Assembly (NCBI GenBank): GCA_035509315.1
Contig: DATJLS010000030.1
Coordinates: 62,001-126,000 of the forward strand
Reading direction: 5' to 3'
DNA: 64,000 bases
Origin: JAKAWQ01 sp035509315
GTDB taxonomy: Bacteria > Pseudomonadota > Alphaproteobacteria > Acetobacterales > Acetobacteraceae
The position numbers were made by a program, and so were the translations under genes. Positions 8,327 to 18,438 of the stretch are shown here, piece by piece. The notes beneath the pieces were generated by a model that saw only the letters and a program-made list of their open reading frames with translations, did no database searches and had not been told where the DNA came from. Position 1 is the first letter of the stretch. Every line of letters begins with the position of its first letter.

Positions 8327-8377
8327 CCCCTGTGTTTCCCTCCCCTGTGTTTCCCTTTGGACGTTTCCCTTTGGACG
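8327..8377. repeat. Overlapping 15-bp and 14-bp tandem duplications
   Basis: CCCCTGTGTTTCCCT is present twice in tandem (8327-8341, 8342-8356), and GTTTCCCTTTGGAC twice in tandem (8349-8362, 8363-8376), the second duplication starting inside the first. The rest of the 8125-8539 spacer contains no gene I can support. Confidence 0.85.
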
Positions 8378-8444
8378 TTGGCGGATCGCAAGGCCGGGGC
8401 TCGCCTGCCGGCATCGCGGCGGGGAAGCGCCTCGCCTGGTGCCC

Positions 8445-8471
8445 CGATTCCACCAAAAGCCATATTGATCT
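8445..8471. repeat. Terminal fragment of family C repeat
   Basis: The end block CCATATTGATCTAG matches the outer end of family C copies at 40085-40110 and, in complement, 44637-44650. Only the last 25-30 bases are recognisable. Confidence 0.45.
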
Positions 8472-8539
8472 AGTCTTCCCGAGTCCCGATGGCCTTCAGT
8501 GAGACGAATGGCGGATCGGAGATGACCGGGAATGGACCG

Positions 8540-9394
8540 ATGGCCATGAAGTTCCTGCTCGCCGCCGCCCTGATGCTCTTCGTCGTCCTGCCGGCGAGAG
8601 CCCAGATCGAGAGCCGCGAGGGAATCGCGTTGCGCAACCAAATTCTCGAACTCCAGCAGGAGGTGGATCAGCTGCGCAGCCAGATCCAGACTGGCGGCGG
8701 CAACCAGGGATCGTCGCTTGGAGGGAACTATTCCCAGCCCCCCCCAAGCGGGGCGACGAGCGGGGCAAGCAGCGACCTGGTCGCTTCCCTGCTCCAGCAG
8801 GTGAGCTCGCTGCAGGATCAGGTTCGCGAGCTGCGCGGCGAGGTCGATGACCTTTCGCACCGGGTGGACCAGCAGGTCGCGGATATCGGCAAGAAGGTGG
8901 ACGACCTCGCCTTCCAGCTCCAGCTCGGCAAGGGGGGCAAGGGCGCCGCGCTCACTGCCCCAGCGCTGACGACACCCACGCCGACCACGCCGGTGGCGAC
9001 CCGGCCGCCGCCGCCGGAAGTGCTCCTGCGCCAGGGCGAGGCGGCGCTCGCCCGCGCCGACTACACGACAGCCGCCTCCGCTGCCGAGACCGTGCTGGAG
9101 GCCGACCCCCATTCCCCGCGCGCCTACGATGCGCAGTTCCTGCTCGCCCAGGCGCTTTACGGACAGAGACAATATACCCGGGCGGCGCTGGCCTATGACG
9201 ACAGTTTCAACCGCCTGCCGGGGGGCTTCCATGCCCAGGCCTCGCTGCTCGGGTTGGCCCGCTCGCTCGCCGCGATCAACCAGCGGCCAGCCGCCTGCTC
9301 GGCGCTGACCAAGCTGCATCAGGAGTTCGACGTACTGACCCCGGACGTCGCGCAAGGCGCAGCGGCACTGGCACGCCAGACCGGCTGTTCCTAG
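8540..9394 (+). CDS. cpoB: Cell division coordinator CpoB (YbgF)
   Basis: A periplasmic protein that links peptidoglycan synthesis with outer-membrane constriction alongside Tol-Pal. After a signal peptide (MAMKFLLAAALMLFVVLPARAQ) it has an N-terminal coiled coil (LRNQILELQQEVDQLRSQI and a second stretch around QVSSLQDQVRELRGEV), a Pro/Thr linker and a C-terminal TPR region (YDAQFLLAQALYGQRQYTRA). The start is uncertain: ATG codons at 8489, 8522, 8540 and 8546 are in frame; 8540 gives a clean signal peptide. The TAG stop is the first part of a family D repeat. Confidence 0.9.
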   Translation: MAMKFLLAAALMLFVVLPARAQIESREGIALRNQILELQQEVDQLRSQIQTGGGNQGSSLGGNYSQPPPSGATSGASSDLVASLLQQVSSLQDQVRELRGEVDDLSHRVDQQVADIGKKVDDLAFQLQLGKGGKGAALTAPALTTPTPTTPVATRPPPPEVLLRQGEAALARADYTTAASAAETVLEADPHSPRAYDAQFLLAQALYGQRQYTRAALAYDDSFNRLPGGFHAQASLLGLARSLAAINQRPAACSALTKLHQEFDVLTPDVAQGAAALARQTGCS

Positions 9395-9610
9395 TGTCCC
9401 GCGACTCGTAAATATCGTCATCATGCGTCGGGACACTGGCTCCTTGTTTTCAGTGGCCTGCTGGTCCCTGAAATGCGAAGGCATTTCAGGGGCAGGACAC
9501 GAGTGTCCCGACTCGGGAATATCGTCATCATGCGTCGGGACACTGGCTCTTTGTTTTCAGTGGCCTGCTGGTCCCTGAAATGCGAAGGCATTTCAGGGGC
9601 AGGACACTAG
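9391..9610. repeat. Two tandem copies of family D repeat
   Basis: Two about 108-base copies (9391-9503 and 9500-9610) run head to tail. Each begins TGTCCCG and ends GGGGCAGGACAC, so the ends form short inverted repeats. The outer borders are CTAG; the shared inner border is CGAG. An opposite-orientation copy lies at 61200-61312. The left CTAG contains the cpoB stop codon. No coding capacity. Confidence 0.85.
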
Positions 9611-9709
9611 AGCGGCTTGCGTTCTCCCGGGCTCACGCGATCGGCCGATTCGGGCCCATCGCGATTCATTCCAGTGTTCCGATCCCGCCAGAGGCCATCC
9701 TGATCTGAA
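9607..9709. repeat. Degraded family B-like repeat
   Basis: Starts TAGAGCGGCTTGCGTTCTCC and shares CGGGCTCACGCGATC with family B, then diverges and ends in a family C-like block GAGGCCATCCTGATCTG. It shares the CTAG at 9607 with the preceding repeat. Confidence 0.4.
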
Positions 9710-9751
9710 GCCCCCGAAGCGACGCGGCCCAGACGGCGCCGCGATTGGGCG

Positions 9752-11053
9752 ATGAGCCCTCTTTCGTCGGCCGAGTTCGCGGCCCTGATGGAAGGGCTCG
9801 GTTTCGACGACACACGCGGGTTGGGCGCCGGAGCGGAGATCGTTGTCGGGGTGTCGGGCGGGGCGGACAGCCTGGCGCTCACGTTTCTCGCCGATATTTG
9901 GGCGCGGGCGCGTGGGGGGCGGGTCATCGGCCTGATCGTCGATCATGGGCTGAGGCCCGAGGCCGCGGCGGAAGCGGCGGAGACCGCTGCCCTCCTCTCC
10001 CGGCTTGGCATCGCGCAACGGATTCTGCGCCTGCGCGGGCTCGGCCCGGGACCGGGCATACAGGCCCGCGCGCGCGGAGCCCGGCTCGCGTTGCTTCAGG
10101 CTGCCGCCTCGGAGCTCGGCGTCCCGTTCCTCCTGCTCGGCCATCACGCGGCGGACCAGGCGGAAACGCTGCTGCTGCGCGCGCTCGACGGGAGCGGCCC
10201 GGCCGGAATGGCCGGAATGGCCGCCCGCCGCGAGACCCGGGACATCGCCCTGCTCCGCCCTTTGCTGACGACGAAACCGGGCCGGCTGCGCGCCACCCTC
10301 ACCGCTGCGGACATTCCCTGGCACACCGACCCGAGCAATGCCGATCCCCGCTTCCTCCGCGCCCGCCTGCGCCGTTCGCTGGCCGGGCGTGACGGCGATG
10401 GCAGCGCAACGGCGGCGCTGGTTCGGGCGGCGGCCCTGGCGGGCCGGCGCCGGGCCGGGGAAGAGCGGGCGCGGGCGGCCCTGCTCGCCGCGCGCGTCGC
10501 TCTCCATCCCGAGGGCTATGCGCTTCTCACGCCGGGGCCGATCGCGCCGGCGGCGCTTGCAGCCCTGATCCGCGTTCTTGGCGGGGCCGAATTCGCCCCA
10601 TCCGAGCGGCGCGTGGCGTCTCTCGCCGCCTGCCCGGCGCCGGCGACCCTCGCCGGGGTGCGCCTCGTCCCGGCCGGCCGCCTCGGCCCCGGCTGGCTCA
10701 TCATGCGCGAGGCGCAAGCGATGGCCCCGCCGGTCCCGGCCATTCCCGGCATCCGCTGGGACGGCCGCTTTCGCCTCGCCCTTGCTTCCTGCCCGCCGGC
10801 CGGAGCGAGCCTCGGCGCGCTTGGCGCCGCCGGAGCGGCCCGGCTTCGCCGCCGCTCATCCTTGCCGGCCGCGGTGCTCGCGAGCCTCCCGGCCCTCCGG
10901 GTCGGGGAAGAATTGGCCGCCGTGCCGCATCTCGGCTATCCTGATGAAAGGACATGCGCCCGCGTGCCGGTTCTCTTCAGTCCGAACGAGCCGGCGGCGG
11001 GCGCGCCGTTCATGATTCTCGACCCGGGCGGGGATGCAGAAATGTCCCGGTGA
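9752..11053 (+). CDS. tilS: tRNA(Ile)-lysidine synthetase
   Basis: A 433-residue N-type ATP pyrophosphatase that converts C34 of the CAU-anticodon isoleucine tRNA to lysidine so that it reads AUA. The PP-loop SGGADS is at residues 35-40, followed by VDHGLRPEA and LGHHAADQAETLLLR, all typical of TilS. The C-terminal part is Ala/Arg rich and poorly conserved, as usual. It lies between cpoB and ftsH, the standard alphaproteobacterial order. A likely substrate tRNA is encoded at 33751-33824. Confidence 0.95.
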   Translation: MSPLSSAEFAALMEGLGFDDTRGLGAGAEIVVGVSGGADSLALTFLADIWARARGGRVIGLIVDHGLRPEAAAEAAETAALLSRLGIAQRILRLRGLGPGPGIQARARGARLALLQAAASELGVPFLLLGHHAADQAETLLLRALDGSGPAGMAGMAARRETRDIALLRPLLTTKPGRLRATLTAADIPWHTDPSNADPRFLRARLRRSLAGRDGDGSATAALVRAAALAGRRRAGEERARAALLAARVALHPEGYALLTPGPIAPAALAALIRVLGGAEFAPSERRVASLAACPAPATLAGVRLVPAGRLGPGWLIMREAQAMAPPVPAIPGIRWDGRFRLALASCPPAGASLGALGAAGAARLRRRSSLPAAVLASLPALRVGEELAAVPHLGYPDERTCARVPVLFSPNEPAAGAPFMILDPGGDAEMSR

Positions 11054-11164
11054 TCCTATGTTGCGAGGACGGAAGCGGACGGAATCTCTATCTCTCCGCA
11101 ACCCAAGGATGGGAGGATGGGCGCCGGACTGCGCGGCGCAGATCCGCGAACAGGACGGGACAGG

Positions 11165-13078
<1,914 letters not shown>

Positions 13079-13087
<9 letters not shown>

Positions 13088-13104
13088 AGCAACCGGGCTG
13101 AAGC
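13079..13104. repeat. 12-bp direct repeat spanning the ftsH stop codon
   Basis: CCGGGCTGAAGC occurs at 13079 and 13093 (period 14). The TGA in the first copy is the ftsH stop; the second copy lies in the spacer before folP. Confidence 0.75.
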
Positions 13105-13123
13105 GGGCGGGCAGTCCTCCCTC

Positions 13124-14182
13124 GTGCTGCGGCTAGTCGAGCCGCTCGGCCTGATCGAAGGGCCGGGCGCGGCGGAGGCGATTTCGGCCGGGACCGCGCT
13201 GCCGCTCCTCGGCGGGTCTCTTGCCTTCAGCCTTGCCCGCCTGCTGCCGGATCGGAAGCTCGTCCCTGCCGCCGACATTCCGCCCGCCTGGGACGAGGCC
13301 CTGGCACGGCTGACCGGACCGCCCTCCCCTTTCTGGCGCGATCGCCCCACGGTGATGGGCGTGCTCAACATCACGCCGGACAGCTTCAGCGATGGCGGCA
13401 GGCATCTCGACCCCGAGCACGCGATCGCCGCGGGGCTTGCCATGATCGCCGCCGGGGCGGCGATCCTCGATGTGGGGGGCGAAAGCACGCGGCCCGGTGC
13501 CGCGCTGACCCCGCCCGAGATCGAGCAGGCGCGCATCCTGCCGGTGATCAGGGGGCTCGCGGGGCAAGGGGTCACCGTCTCGGTCGATACCCGCAATGCC
13601 GCGACGATGGAGGCGGCACTCGCGGCCGGAGCCGCCATCGTCAATGACATCTCCGGCCTCACCCACGATCCGGCGGCAGCGCCCCTGCTCGCGGGCTGCC
13701 GGGTGCCCGTGGTGCTGATGCATATGCGCGGCACGCCGCAGACCATGGCGGGGCTCGCACGGTATGGAGACGTGGCGGTGGAGGTCGTGGAGGAGCTGGC
13801 GCAGCGCCTCGCGGCCGCCGAGAAAGCCGGCATCGCGCGTGATCGCATCGCGCTCGATCCGGGCATCGGATTTGCCAAGACGGCCGCGCACAGCCTCTCC
13901 CTGCTCGCGCGCCTTCCTCTCCTGCTCAATCTCGGTTGCCCGCTCCTGCTCGGCGTCTCGCGCAAGAGCTTCATCGGCCGTGTCTCGGGGGTCGCGGAAC
14001 CGCGGGGACGGCTCGCGGGCTCCCTTGCGGCCGCGCTCTTCGTCCTGAGAAACGGTGCCTCCGTGCTCCGCGTTCACGACGTTGCGGACGCCGTTCAGGC
14101 CGTGCGCGTCTGGCAGGCGCTGGCGTGCGGCGAGGTTCCCGAGGCAGACACACCGGCGTCGCTTGCCGTGGCCGGCGGGTAG
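13124..14182 (+). CDS. folP: Dihydropteroate synthase
   Basis: The enzyme joins p-aminobenzoate to the pterin pyrophosphate in folate synthesis. The catalytic core starts near residue 77 with VMGVLNITPDSFSDGG, continues with GGESTRPGA, VSVDTRNA and VNDISGL, and ends with GVSRKSFIGRV. The protein is 352 residues from a GTG start, about 75 longer than compact bacterial DHPS; the extra N-terminal part is not recognisable. No strong ribosome site precedes 13124. Placed between ftsH and glmM as in many alphaproteobacteria. Confidence 0.95.
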   Translation: MLRLVEPLGLIEGPGAAEAISAGTALPLLGGSLAFSLARLLPDRKLVPAADIPPAWDEALARLTGPPSPFWRDRPTVMGVLNITPDSFSDGGRHLDPEHAIAAGLAMIAAGAAILDVGGESTRPGAALTPPEIEQARILPVIRGLAGQGVTVSVDTRNAATMEAALAAGAAIVNDISGLTHDPAAAPLLAGCRVPVVLMHMRGTPQTMAGLARYGDVAVEVVEELAQRLAAAEKAGIARDRIALDPGIGFAKTAAHSLSLLARLPLLLNLGCPLLLGVSRKSFIGRVSGVAEPRGRLAGSLAAALFVLRNGASVLRVHDVADAVQAVRVWQALACGEVPEADTPASLAVAGG

Positions 14183-14224
14183 CCGAAAAAAGGCGCGGGT
14201 GCTTCACATTCCCGACTTTGCTAT

Positions 14225-14248
14225 ATTCCTGAGACTATTCCTGAGACT
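14225..14248. repeat. 12-bp tandem duplication before glmM
   Basis: ATTCCTGAGACT is present twice in tandem, ending three bases before the glmM start codon. It occupies the region where a ribosome binding site would be expected, and no strong purine-rich site is seen there. Confidence 0.8.
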
Positions 14249-14251
14249 GGC

Positions 14252-15637
14252 ATGACCTCCTCACGACGCCTCTTCGGCACCGACGGCATCCGCGGCACCG
14301 CCAATACCGACCCGATGACGGCCGAGACGGCGCTCCGCCTCGGCCAGGCGGCCGGGCTGCTCTTCACCCGCGGCCTCCATCGCCACCGCGTTCTCATCGG
14401 CAAGGACACGCGGCTTTCCGGCTACATGATCGAGCCGGCGCTGGTCGCGGGCTTCATCAGCGCCGGGATGGACGTGGCAATCGCCGGCCCGATGCCCACG
14501 CCGGCCATCGCCATGCTCACCCGTTCGCTCCGCGCGGATCTCGGGGTGATGATCTCGGCCTCGCACAACCCGTTCGAGGATAATGGCATCAAGCTCTTCG
14601 GCCCGGATGGCCAGAAGCTTTCCGACGAGACGGAGTCCGAGATCGAGGCCCTGATGACGGCCGATCTCGCCGCGCGTCTCGCCACGCCGGGAAAGCTCGG
14701 CCGTGCCACGCGGCTCGCCGATGCGGCGGGCCGCTATATCGAGGGGGCGAAGGCGACCTTTCCGCGGGGCTTGCGGCTCGAGGGGCTTCGGATCGTCATC
14801 GATTGCGCCCATGGCGCCGCCTACAAGGTGGCGCCCACGATTCTCTGGGAGCTCGGCGCGGAGGTGATCCCGCTTGGCGTCACGCCGGACGGGTTCAACA
14901 TCAATCGCGGCTGCGGCTCGACGGTGCCGGAATTCTTCTGCGCCCAGGTGGTGGAGCACGGCGCCGATCTCGGCATCGCGCTGGATGGCGACGCGGACCG
15001 GCTCCAGCTCGCCGACGAGCATGGCGAGCTGATCGACGGCGACCAGATCCTGGCGCTCATCGCCCGTTCCTGGCGACGGGAAGGGCGGCTCGCGGGCGAT
15101 GCGATCGTTGCCACGGTGATGTCCAATCTCGGGCTCGACCGGTTTCTCGGCACGCTCGGGCTCGCCTTGCACCGCACCCGCGTCGGCGACCGCTATGTCG
15201 CCGCCGAGATGCGCGCGCGCGGCCTCAATGTCGGTGGCGAGCAATCGGGGCACATGATCCTCTCCGACTTCTCCACGACCGGAGACGGCCTCGTGGCCGC
15301 GCTCCAGGTGCTCGGCGTCATCGTGGCCGAGGAGCGGCGGGCAAGCGAGGTGTGCAAGGTCTTCCGTCCGCTGCCGCAGCTTCTGCGCAGTGTCCGCTTC
15401 GCCGGGGGCTCGCCGCTCGCCATGCCTTCGGTGAAAGCGGGGATCGAAGAGGCCGAAGCGCGGCTGAACAGCGCCGGGCGGGTCCTGATCCGCCAGAGCG
15501 GGACCGAGCCCGTCATCCGGGTCATGGCGGAGGCGGAGGACGAGGCCCTGGTGCGCGAAGTCGTGGCCGAGCTCTGCGAGACGATCGCCGCCGCCGCGCG
15601 CGCCGGAGACGATCCCTCGGGAGCGGCCGGTTCCTGA
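14252..15637 (+). CDS. glmM: Phosphoglucosamine mutase
   Basis: A 461-residue mutase that interconverts glucosamine 6-phosphate and glucosamine 1-phosphate for UDP-GlcNAc, feeding peptidoglycan and LPS. The N-terminal RLFGTDGIRG, the phosphoserine loop ISASHNPFEDNGIKLF with the serine at about 104, the metal loop DGDADR and the C-terminal RQSGTEPVIRVM are all present. It overlaps thiD by one base (TGATG), so the two are likely co-translated. Confidence 0.97.
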   Translation: MTSSRRLFGTDGIRGTANTDPMTAETALRLGQAAGLLFTRGLHRHRVLIGKDTRLSGYMIEPALVAGFISAGMDVAIAGPMPTPAIAMLTRSLRADLGVMISASHNPFEDNGIKLFGPDGQKLSDETESEIEALMTADLAARLATPGKLGRATRLADAAGRYIEGAKATFPRGLRLEGLRIVIDCAHGAAYKVAPTILWELGAEVIPLGVTPDGFNINRGCGSTVPEFFCAQVVEHGADLGIALDGDADRLQLADEHGELIDGDQILALIARSWRREGRLAGDAIVATVMSNLGLDRFLGTLGLALHRTRVGDRYVAAEMRARGLNVGGEQSGHMILSDFSTTGDGLVAALQVLGVIVAEERRASEVCKVFRPLPQLLRSVRFAGGSPLAMPSVKAGIEEAEARLNSAGRVLIRQSGTEPVIRVMAEAEDEALVREVVAELCETIAAAARAGDDPSGAAGS

Positions 15638-16506
15638 TGCGCGGGCGCGTGCTGGCCATCGCCGGCTCGGATTCGGGCGGCGGGGCCGGCATCCAGGCGG
15701 ATCTGAAAACCATCACGGCGCTCGGTGCCTATGCGGCCAGCGCGATCACCGCGATCACCGTGCAGGACACGCGCGCGGTCCATGCGGTGCATCCGGTTCC
15801 GCCCGCCCTCGTCGGCGCGCAGATCGCCTGCGTGCTCGCCGATCCCGGCGCGGATGCCGTGAAGACGGGCATGCTGGTCGATGAAGCGACGGTCCGCGAA
15901 GTCGCCGCCTCGCTCAGCACCTTTCCCGGACTTCCGCTTGTCATCGATCCGGTGATGGTCGCGTCCAGCGGCGCACGGCTTCTGGCGGAAGACGCGCTCG
16001 ACGCGCTCCGCGCGAAACTCTTCCCGCTCGCCGCGCTCGTCACGCCGAACCTGCCGGAGGCCGAGATCCTCGCCGGATTTCCGATCCGCGACCGCGCTTC
16101 GATGGAGCGCGCGGCGCTCGCCATCGGCGCGCGCGCGGTGCTGGTCAAAGGCGGCCATCTGCCGGGCGATACGGTGGTGGATGTGCTTGCCGCCGACGGC
16201 ACGATCAGCGTCTTCGCGCAGCCGCGCATTCCGGGCCCGCCGCGCCACGGCACGGGCTGCACGCTCGCAAGCGCCATCGCCACCGGCCTCGCGCAAGGGA
16301 TGCCGCTCCTCGACGCCGTGCGCCGGGCCCGAGCCTATCTCCAGGCAGCCATCGCGACCGCCCCCGCGATCGGCGCCGGCGCGGGACCGCTCAACCATGT
16401 ACCAGAGGGGATATGCCGGCGGGGAATATCCGGGGACGAAGCCTCGCCCCGTTATTCCTTCGCGGCGTGGAGCCCGGCCTTGGTGACGGCGCTTTCGCAG
16501 AAATAG
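15637..16506 (+). CDS. thiD: Hydroxymethylpyrimidine/phosphomethylpyrimidine kinase
   Basis: A ribokinase-fold enzyme that phosphorylates HMP and HMP-phosphate for thiamine synthesis. VLAIAGSDSGGGAGIQADLKT at the N-terminus, the GHLPGD loop and the anion-hole HGTGCTLASAIA are diagnostic. The usual enzyme ends near the GPLNHVP phrase (about residue 255). Here the frame runs on for roughly 35 more residues (289 total) and reads 55 bases into the 3' end of the convergent gene at 16452-16754. The tail may be the result of a lost stop. Confidence 0.93.
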   Translation: MRGRVLAIAGSDSGGGAGIQADLKTITALGAYAASAITAITVQDTRAVHAVHPVPPALVGAQIACVLADPGADAVKTGMLVDEATVREVAASLSTFPGLPLVIDPVMVASSGARLLAEDALDALRAKLFPLAALVTPNLPEAEILAGFPIRDRASMERAALAIGARAVLVKGGHLPGDTVVDVLAADGTISVFAQPRIPGPPRHGTGCTLASAIATGLAQGMPLLDAVRRARAYLQAAIATAPAIGAGAGPLNHVPEGICRRGISGDEASPRYSFAAWSPALVTALSQK

Positions 16507-16754
16507 GCGCCTTTCTTCGTCTTGCCGAACCAGCGCGAGTCGGAGAGGTGATAGACGCTCGCATGCAGGTTTGCCCACACCACCGTGTCCTTGCCGCAGG
16601 TTTTCTGCGCGTCGGCGAGGGCGGAGAAATGCGGCACGCCGGAGAGCGAGATCGTCTTCGCGGCGAGAGCGAAAGCGGGGGAAAGGACAAGCGACGAAAT
16701 CACGAGAGTTGGAAGAAATTTTGAAAGCACGCGCGTTTTCCGTGAACCGGTCAC
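16452..16754 (-). CDS. Small secreted protein, hypothetical
   Basis: A 100-residue protein with a clear signal peptide (LPTLVISSLVLSPAFALAA, cleavage near residue 32). The mature part of about 65 residues contains TVVWANLHASVYHLSDSRWF, GKTKKGAYFCESAVTKAG, a motif seen in many uncharacterised exported proteins of proteobacteria. Two cysteines could pair. The GTG start at 16754 has AGAGG 5 bases upstream; the ATG just before it leads to an immediate stop. Its 3' end overlaps the convergent thiD. Function unknown. Confidence 0.8.
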   Translation of the reverse strand: MTGSRKTRVLSKFLPTLVISSLVLSPAFALAAKTISLSGVPHFSALADAQKTCGKDTVVWANLHASVYHLSDSRWFGKTKKGAYFCESAVTKAGLHAAKE

Positions 16755-16812
16755 AACATCCTCTTTGCTCTGCTCAAGCTCGCAGAACTAGCCTGGGTTT
16801 CGTCCGCCCGCA

Positions 16813-16842
16813 ATCATGCCCGCGATCATGCCCGCGATCATG
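16813..16842. repeat. 12-bp tandem repeat ATCATGCCCGCG x2.5
   Basis: Two full copies and a half copy lie in the divergent spacer between the small secreted protein and the FAH-family gene. They do not extend any reading frame. Confidence 0.8.
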
Positions 16843-16912
16843 ATGGAGAGGCCCTTGACGGGGCAGCGGCGCGCGGCTCAGGTGCCGGTTCCGCATCGGG
16901 AGTCGTGCCGCC

Positions 16913-17605
16913 ATGGCCGAATACAAATACGTGATCGCGCCGCCTGCCGTGGTGGCGGTGCCGGTGGCCGGGGGTGGGGCATTCCCGGTGCGGCGGGTCT
17001 TTTGCGTCGGGCGGAATTACGCCGAGCATACCCGTGAAATGGGCGGGGATCCGGACCGCGAGCCGCCCTTCTTCTTCATGAAGCCCGCAGATGCGCTGGT
17101 GCTGGACGGGACGGACATGCCCTATCCGCCGGCGACGAAGGATCTCCATCACGAGATGGAGCTGGTGGCCGCGATCGGCACGGGCGGAGCGGACATCGCC
17201 GAGAAGGATGCGCTCGCCCATGTCTGGGGCTATGGCGCGGGCCTCGACATGACGAGGCGCGATCTGCAAGGCCTGGCGAAGAAAGAAGGAAAGCCCTGGG
17301 ACATGGGCAAGGGGTTCGACCATGCGGCACCGATCGGCACGCTCGTCGCGGCCGAGAAGATCGGCCATCCGTCACACGGACGGATCATGCTCCGCGTCAA
17401 CGGCACGGTGCGCCAGCAGGGGGATCTTTCCCAGATGATCTGGAGCCTGCCCGAGATCATCGCCCATCTCTCGTCGCTCGTGCGGCTCGCTCCGGGGGAT
17501 CTGATTTTCACCGGCACGCCCGCGGGTGTGGCGGCCGTCGCGCGCGGAGATGTTCTGGAGGGCGAGGTCGAAGGGGTGGGCTTCGTCCGCGCCCGCATCG
17601 TCTGA
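16913..17605 (+). CDS. Fumarylacetoacetate hydrolase family protein
   Basis: A 230-residue compact FAH-fold enzyme, the size of fumarylpyruvate hydrolases and YcgM-like acylpyruvases. FCVGRNYAEHTREMG, FFFMKPADAL, the metal-binding HHEMELVAAIG and FTGTPAGVAAV are family signatures. It probably hydrolyses a C-C bond in a 2,4-diketo acid from aromatic or sugar catabolism; exact substrate unknown. Start 16913 has GGGAG about 10 bases upstream. It overlaps xthA by one base. Confidence 0.9.
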   Translation: MAEYKYVIAPPAVVAVPVAGGGAFPVRRVFCVGRNYAEHTREMGGDPDREPPFFFMKPADALVLDGTDMPYPPATKDLHHEMELVAAIGTGGADIAEKDALAHVWGYGAGLDMTRRDLQGLAKKEGKPWDMGKGFDHAAPIGTLVAAEKIGHPSHGRIMLRVNGTVRQQGDLSQMIWSLPEIIAHLSSLVRLAPGDLIFTGTPAGVAAVARGDVLEGEVEGVGFVRARIV

Positions 17606-18438
17606 TGGCGCTTGGCGGGCGGAGCAGGCCACATCGTCAGCTCAGGGTCGCCACCTGGAACATCAATTCGCTGCGTCTGCGCCGCGAGCGGCTCACCGCC
17701 CTCATCGATGCGCTCGCGCCGGATATCCTCTGCCTTCAGGAAACAAAAGTTCCGGACGAGCTTTTCCCCGACCGGTTGCCGGCCGAGGTCGGCCTGCCGC
17801 ATTTCGCCCGGCGCGGGATGAAGAGCTATAACGGCGTTGCCATCCTCTCGCGCATTCCGTTCGAACCGGTCGCGGACTCGCCCGATTGGTGCGGCAAAGG
17901 GGATTGCCGCCATCTCGCGGTGCGGCTCGATCTGCCCGGCGGGCCGGTGGTGCTTCATAATTTTTATGTGCCGGCCGGCGGCGACATCCCCGATCCCGAC
18001 CAGAACCCGAAATTCGCGCACAAGCTCGCGTTCGTCGGCGAGGTGCGCAGGCATTTCTCGGAGACCGGATCGCCCTCACGCGCGATCGTGGTGGGGGACC
18101 TCAACATCGCGCCGCTCGAGAACGATGTCTGGAGCCATCGCCAGCTTCTCGATGTCGTGAGCCATACGAAGGTGGAGACCGAGGCGCTGAATGCCTGGCG
18201 CGAGACCGGATTCACCGATGCGGTACGGCATTTCGTTCCCGCGAACGAAAAGCTCTTCACCTGGTGGTCCTATCGCAACCGCGACTGGCGTCTCTCCGAT
18301 CGCGGGCGCCGGCTCGATCATATCTGGGTTTCCGATGACCTGACGGGCACGCTCGAACGGCAGACCGTGCTCAGGGATGCGCGCGACTGGGAGCTTGCTT
18401 CCGACCATGTGCCGGTCTGCGTGGAGATGCGCGTGTGA
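17605..18438 (+). CDS. xthA: Exodeoxyribonuclease III
   Basis: A 277-residue AP endonuclease/3'-5' exonuclease for base-excision repair. LRVATWNINSLRLR, CLQETKVPDELFP, the active VVGDLNIAP, the RRLDHIWVS and the final SDHVPV are all in place. The start at 17605 overlaps the preceding stop (TGATG); the stop overlaps the next gene (GTGA). The first 12 residues before LRVATW are an extension beyond the usual start. Confidence 0.95.
   Translation: MALGGRSRPHRQLRVATWNINSLRLRRERLTALIDALAPDILCLQETKVPDELFPDRLPAEVGLPHFARRGMKSYNGVAILSRIPFEPVADSPDWCGKGDCRHLAVRLDLPGGPVVLHNFYVPAGGDIPDPDQNPKFAHKLAFVGEVRRHFSETGSPSRAIVVGDLNIAPLENDVWSHRQLLDVVSHTKVETEALNAWRETGFTDAVRHFVPANEKLFTWWSYRNRDWRLSDRGRRLDHIWVSDDLTGTLERQTVLRDARDWELASDHVPVCVEMRV

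Noticed and set aside
14183..14251. Promoter for glmM at TATATT before the tandem duplication
   Set aside because: No -35 element at a suitable distance could be recognised.
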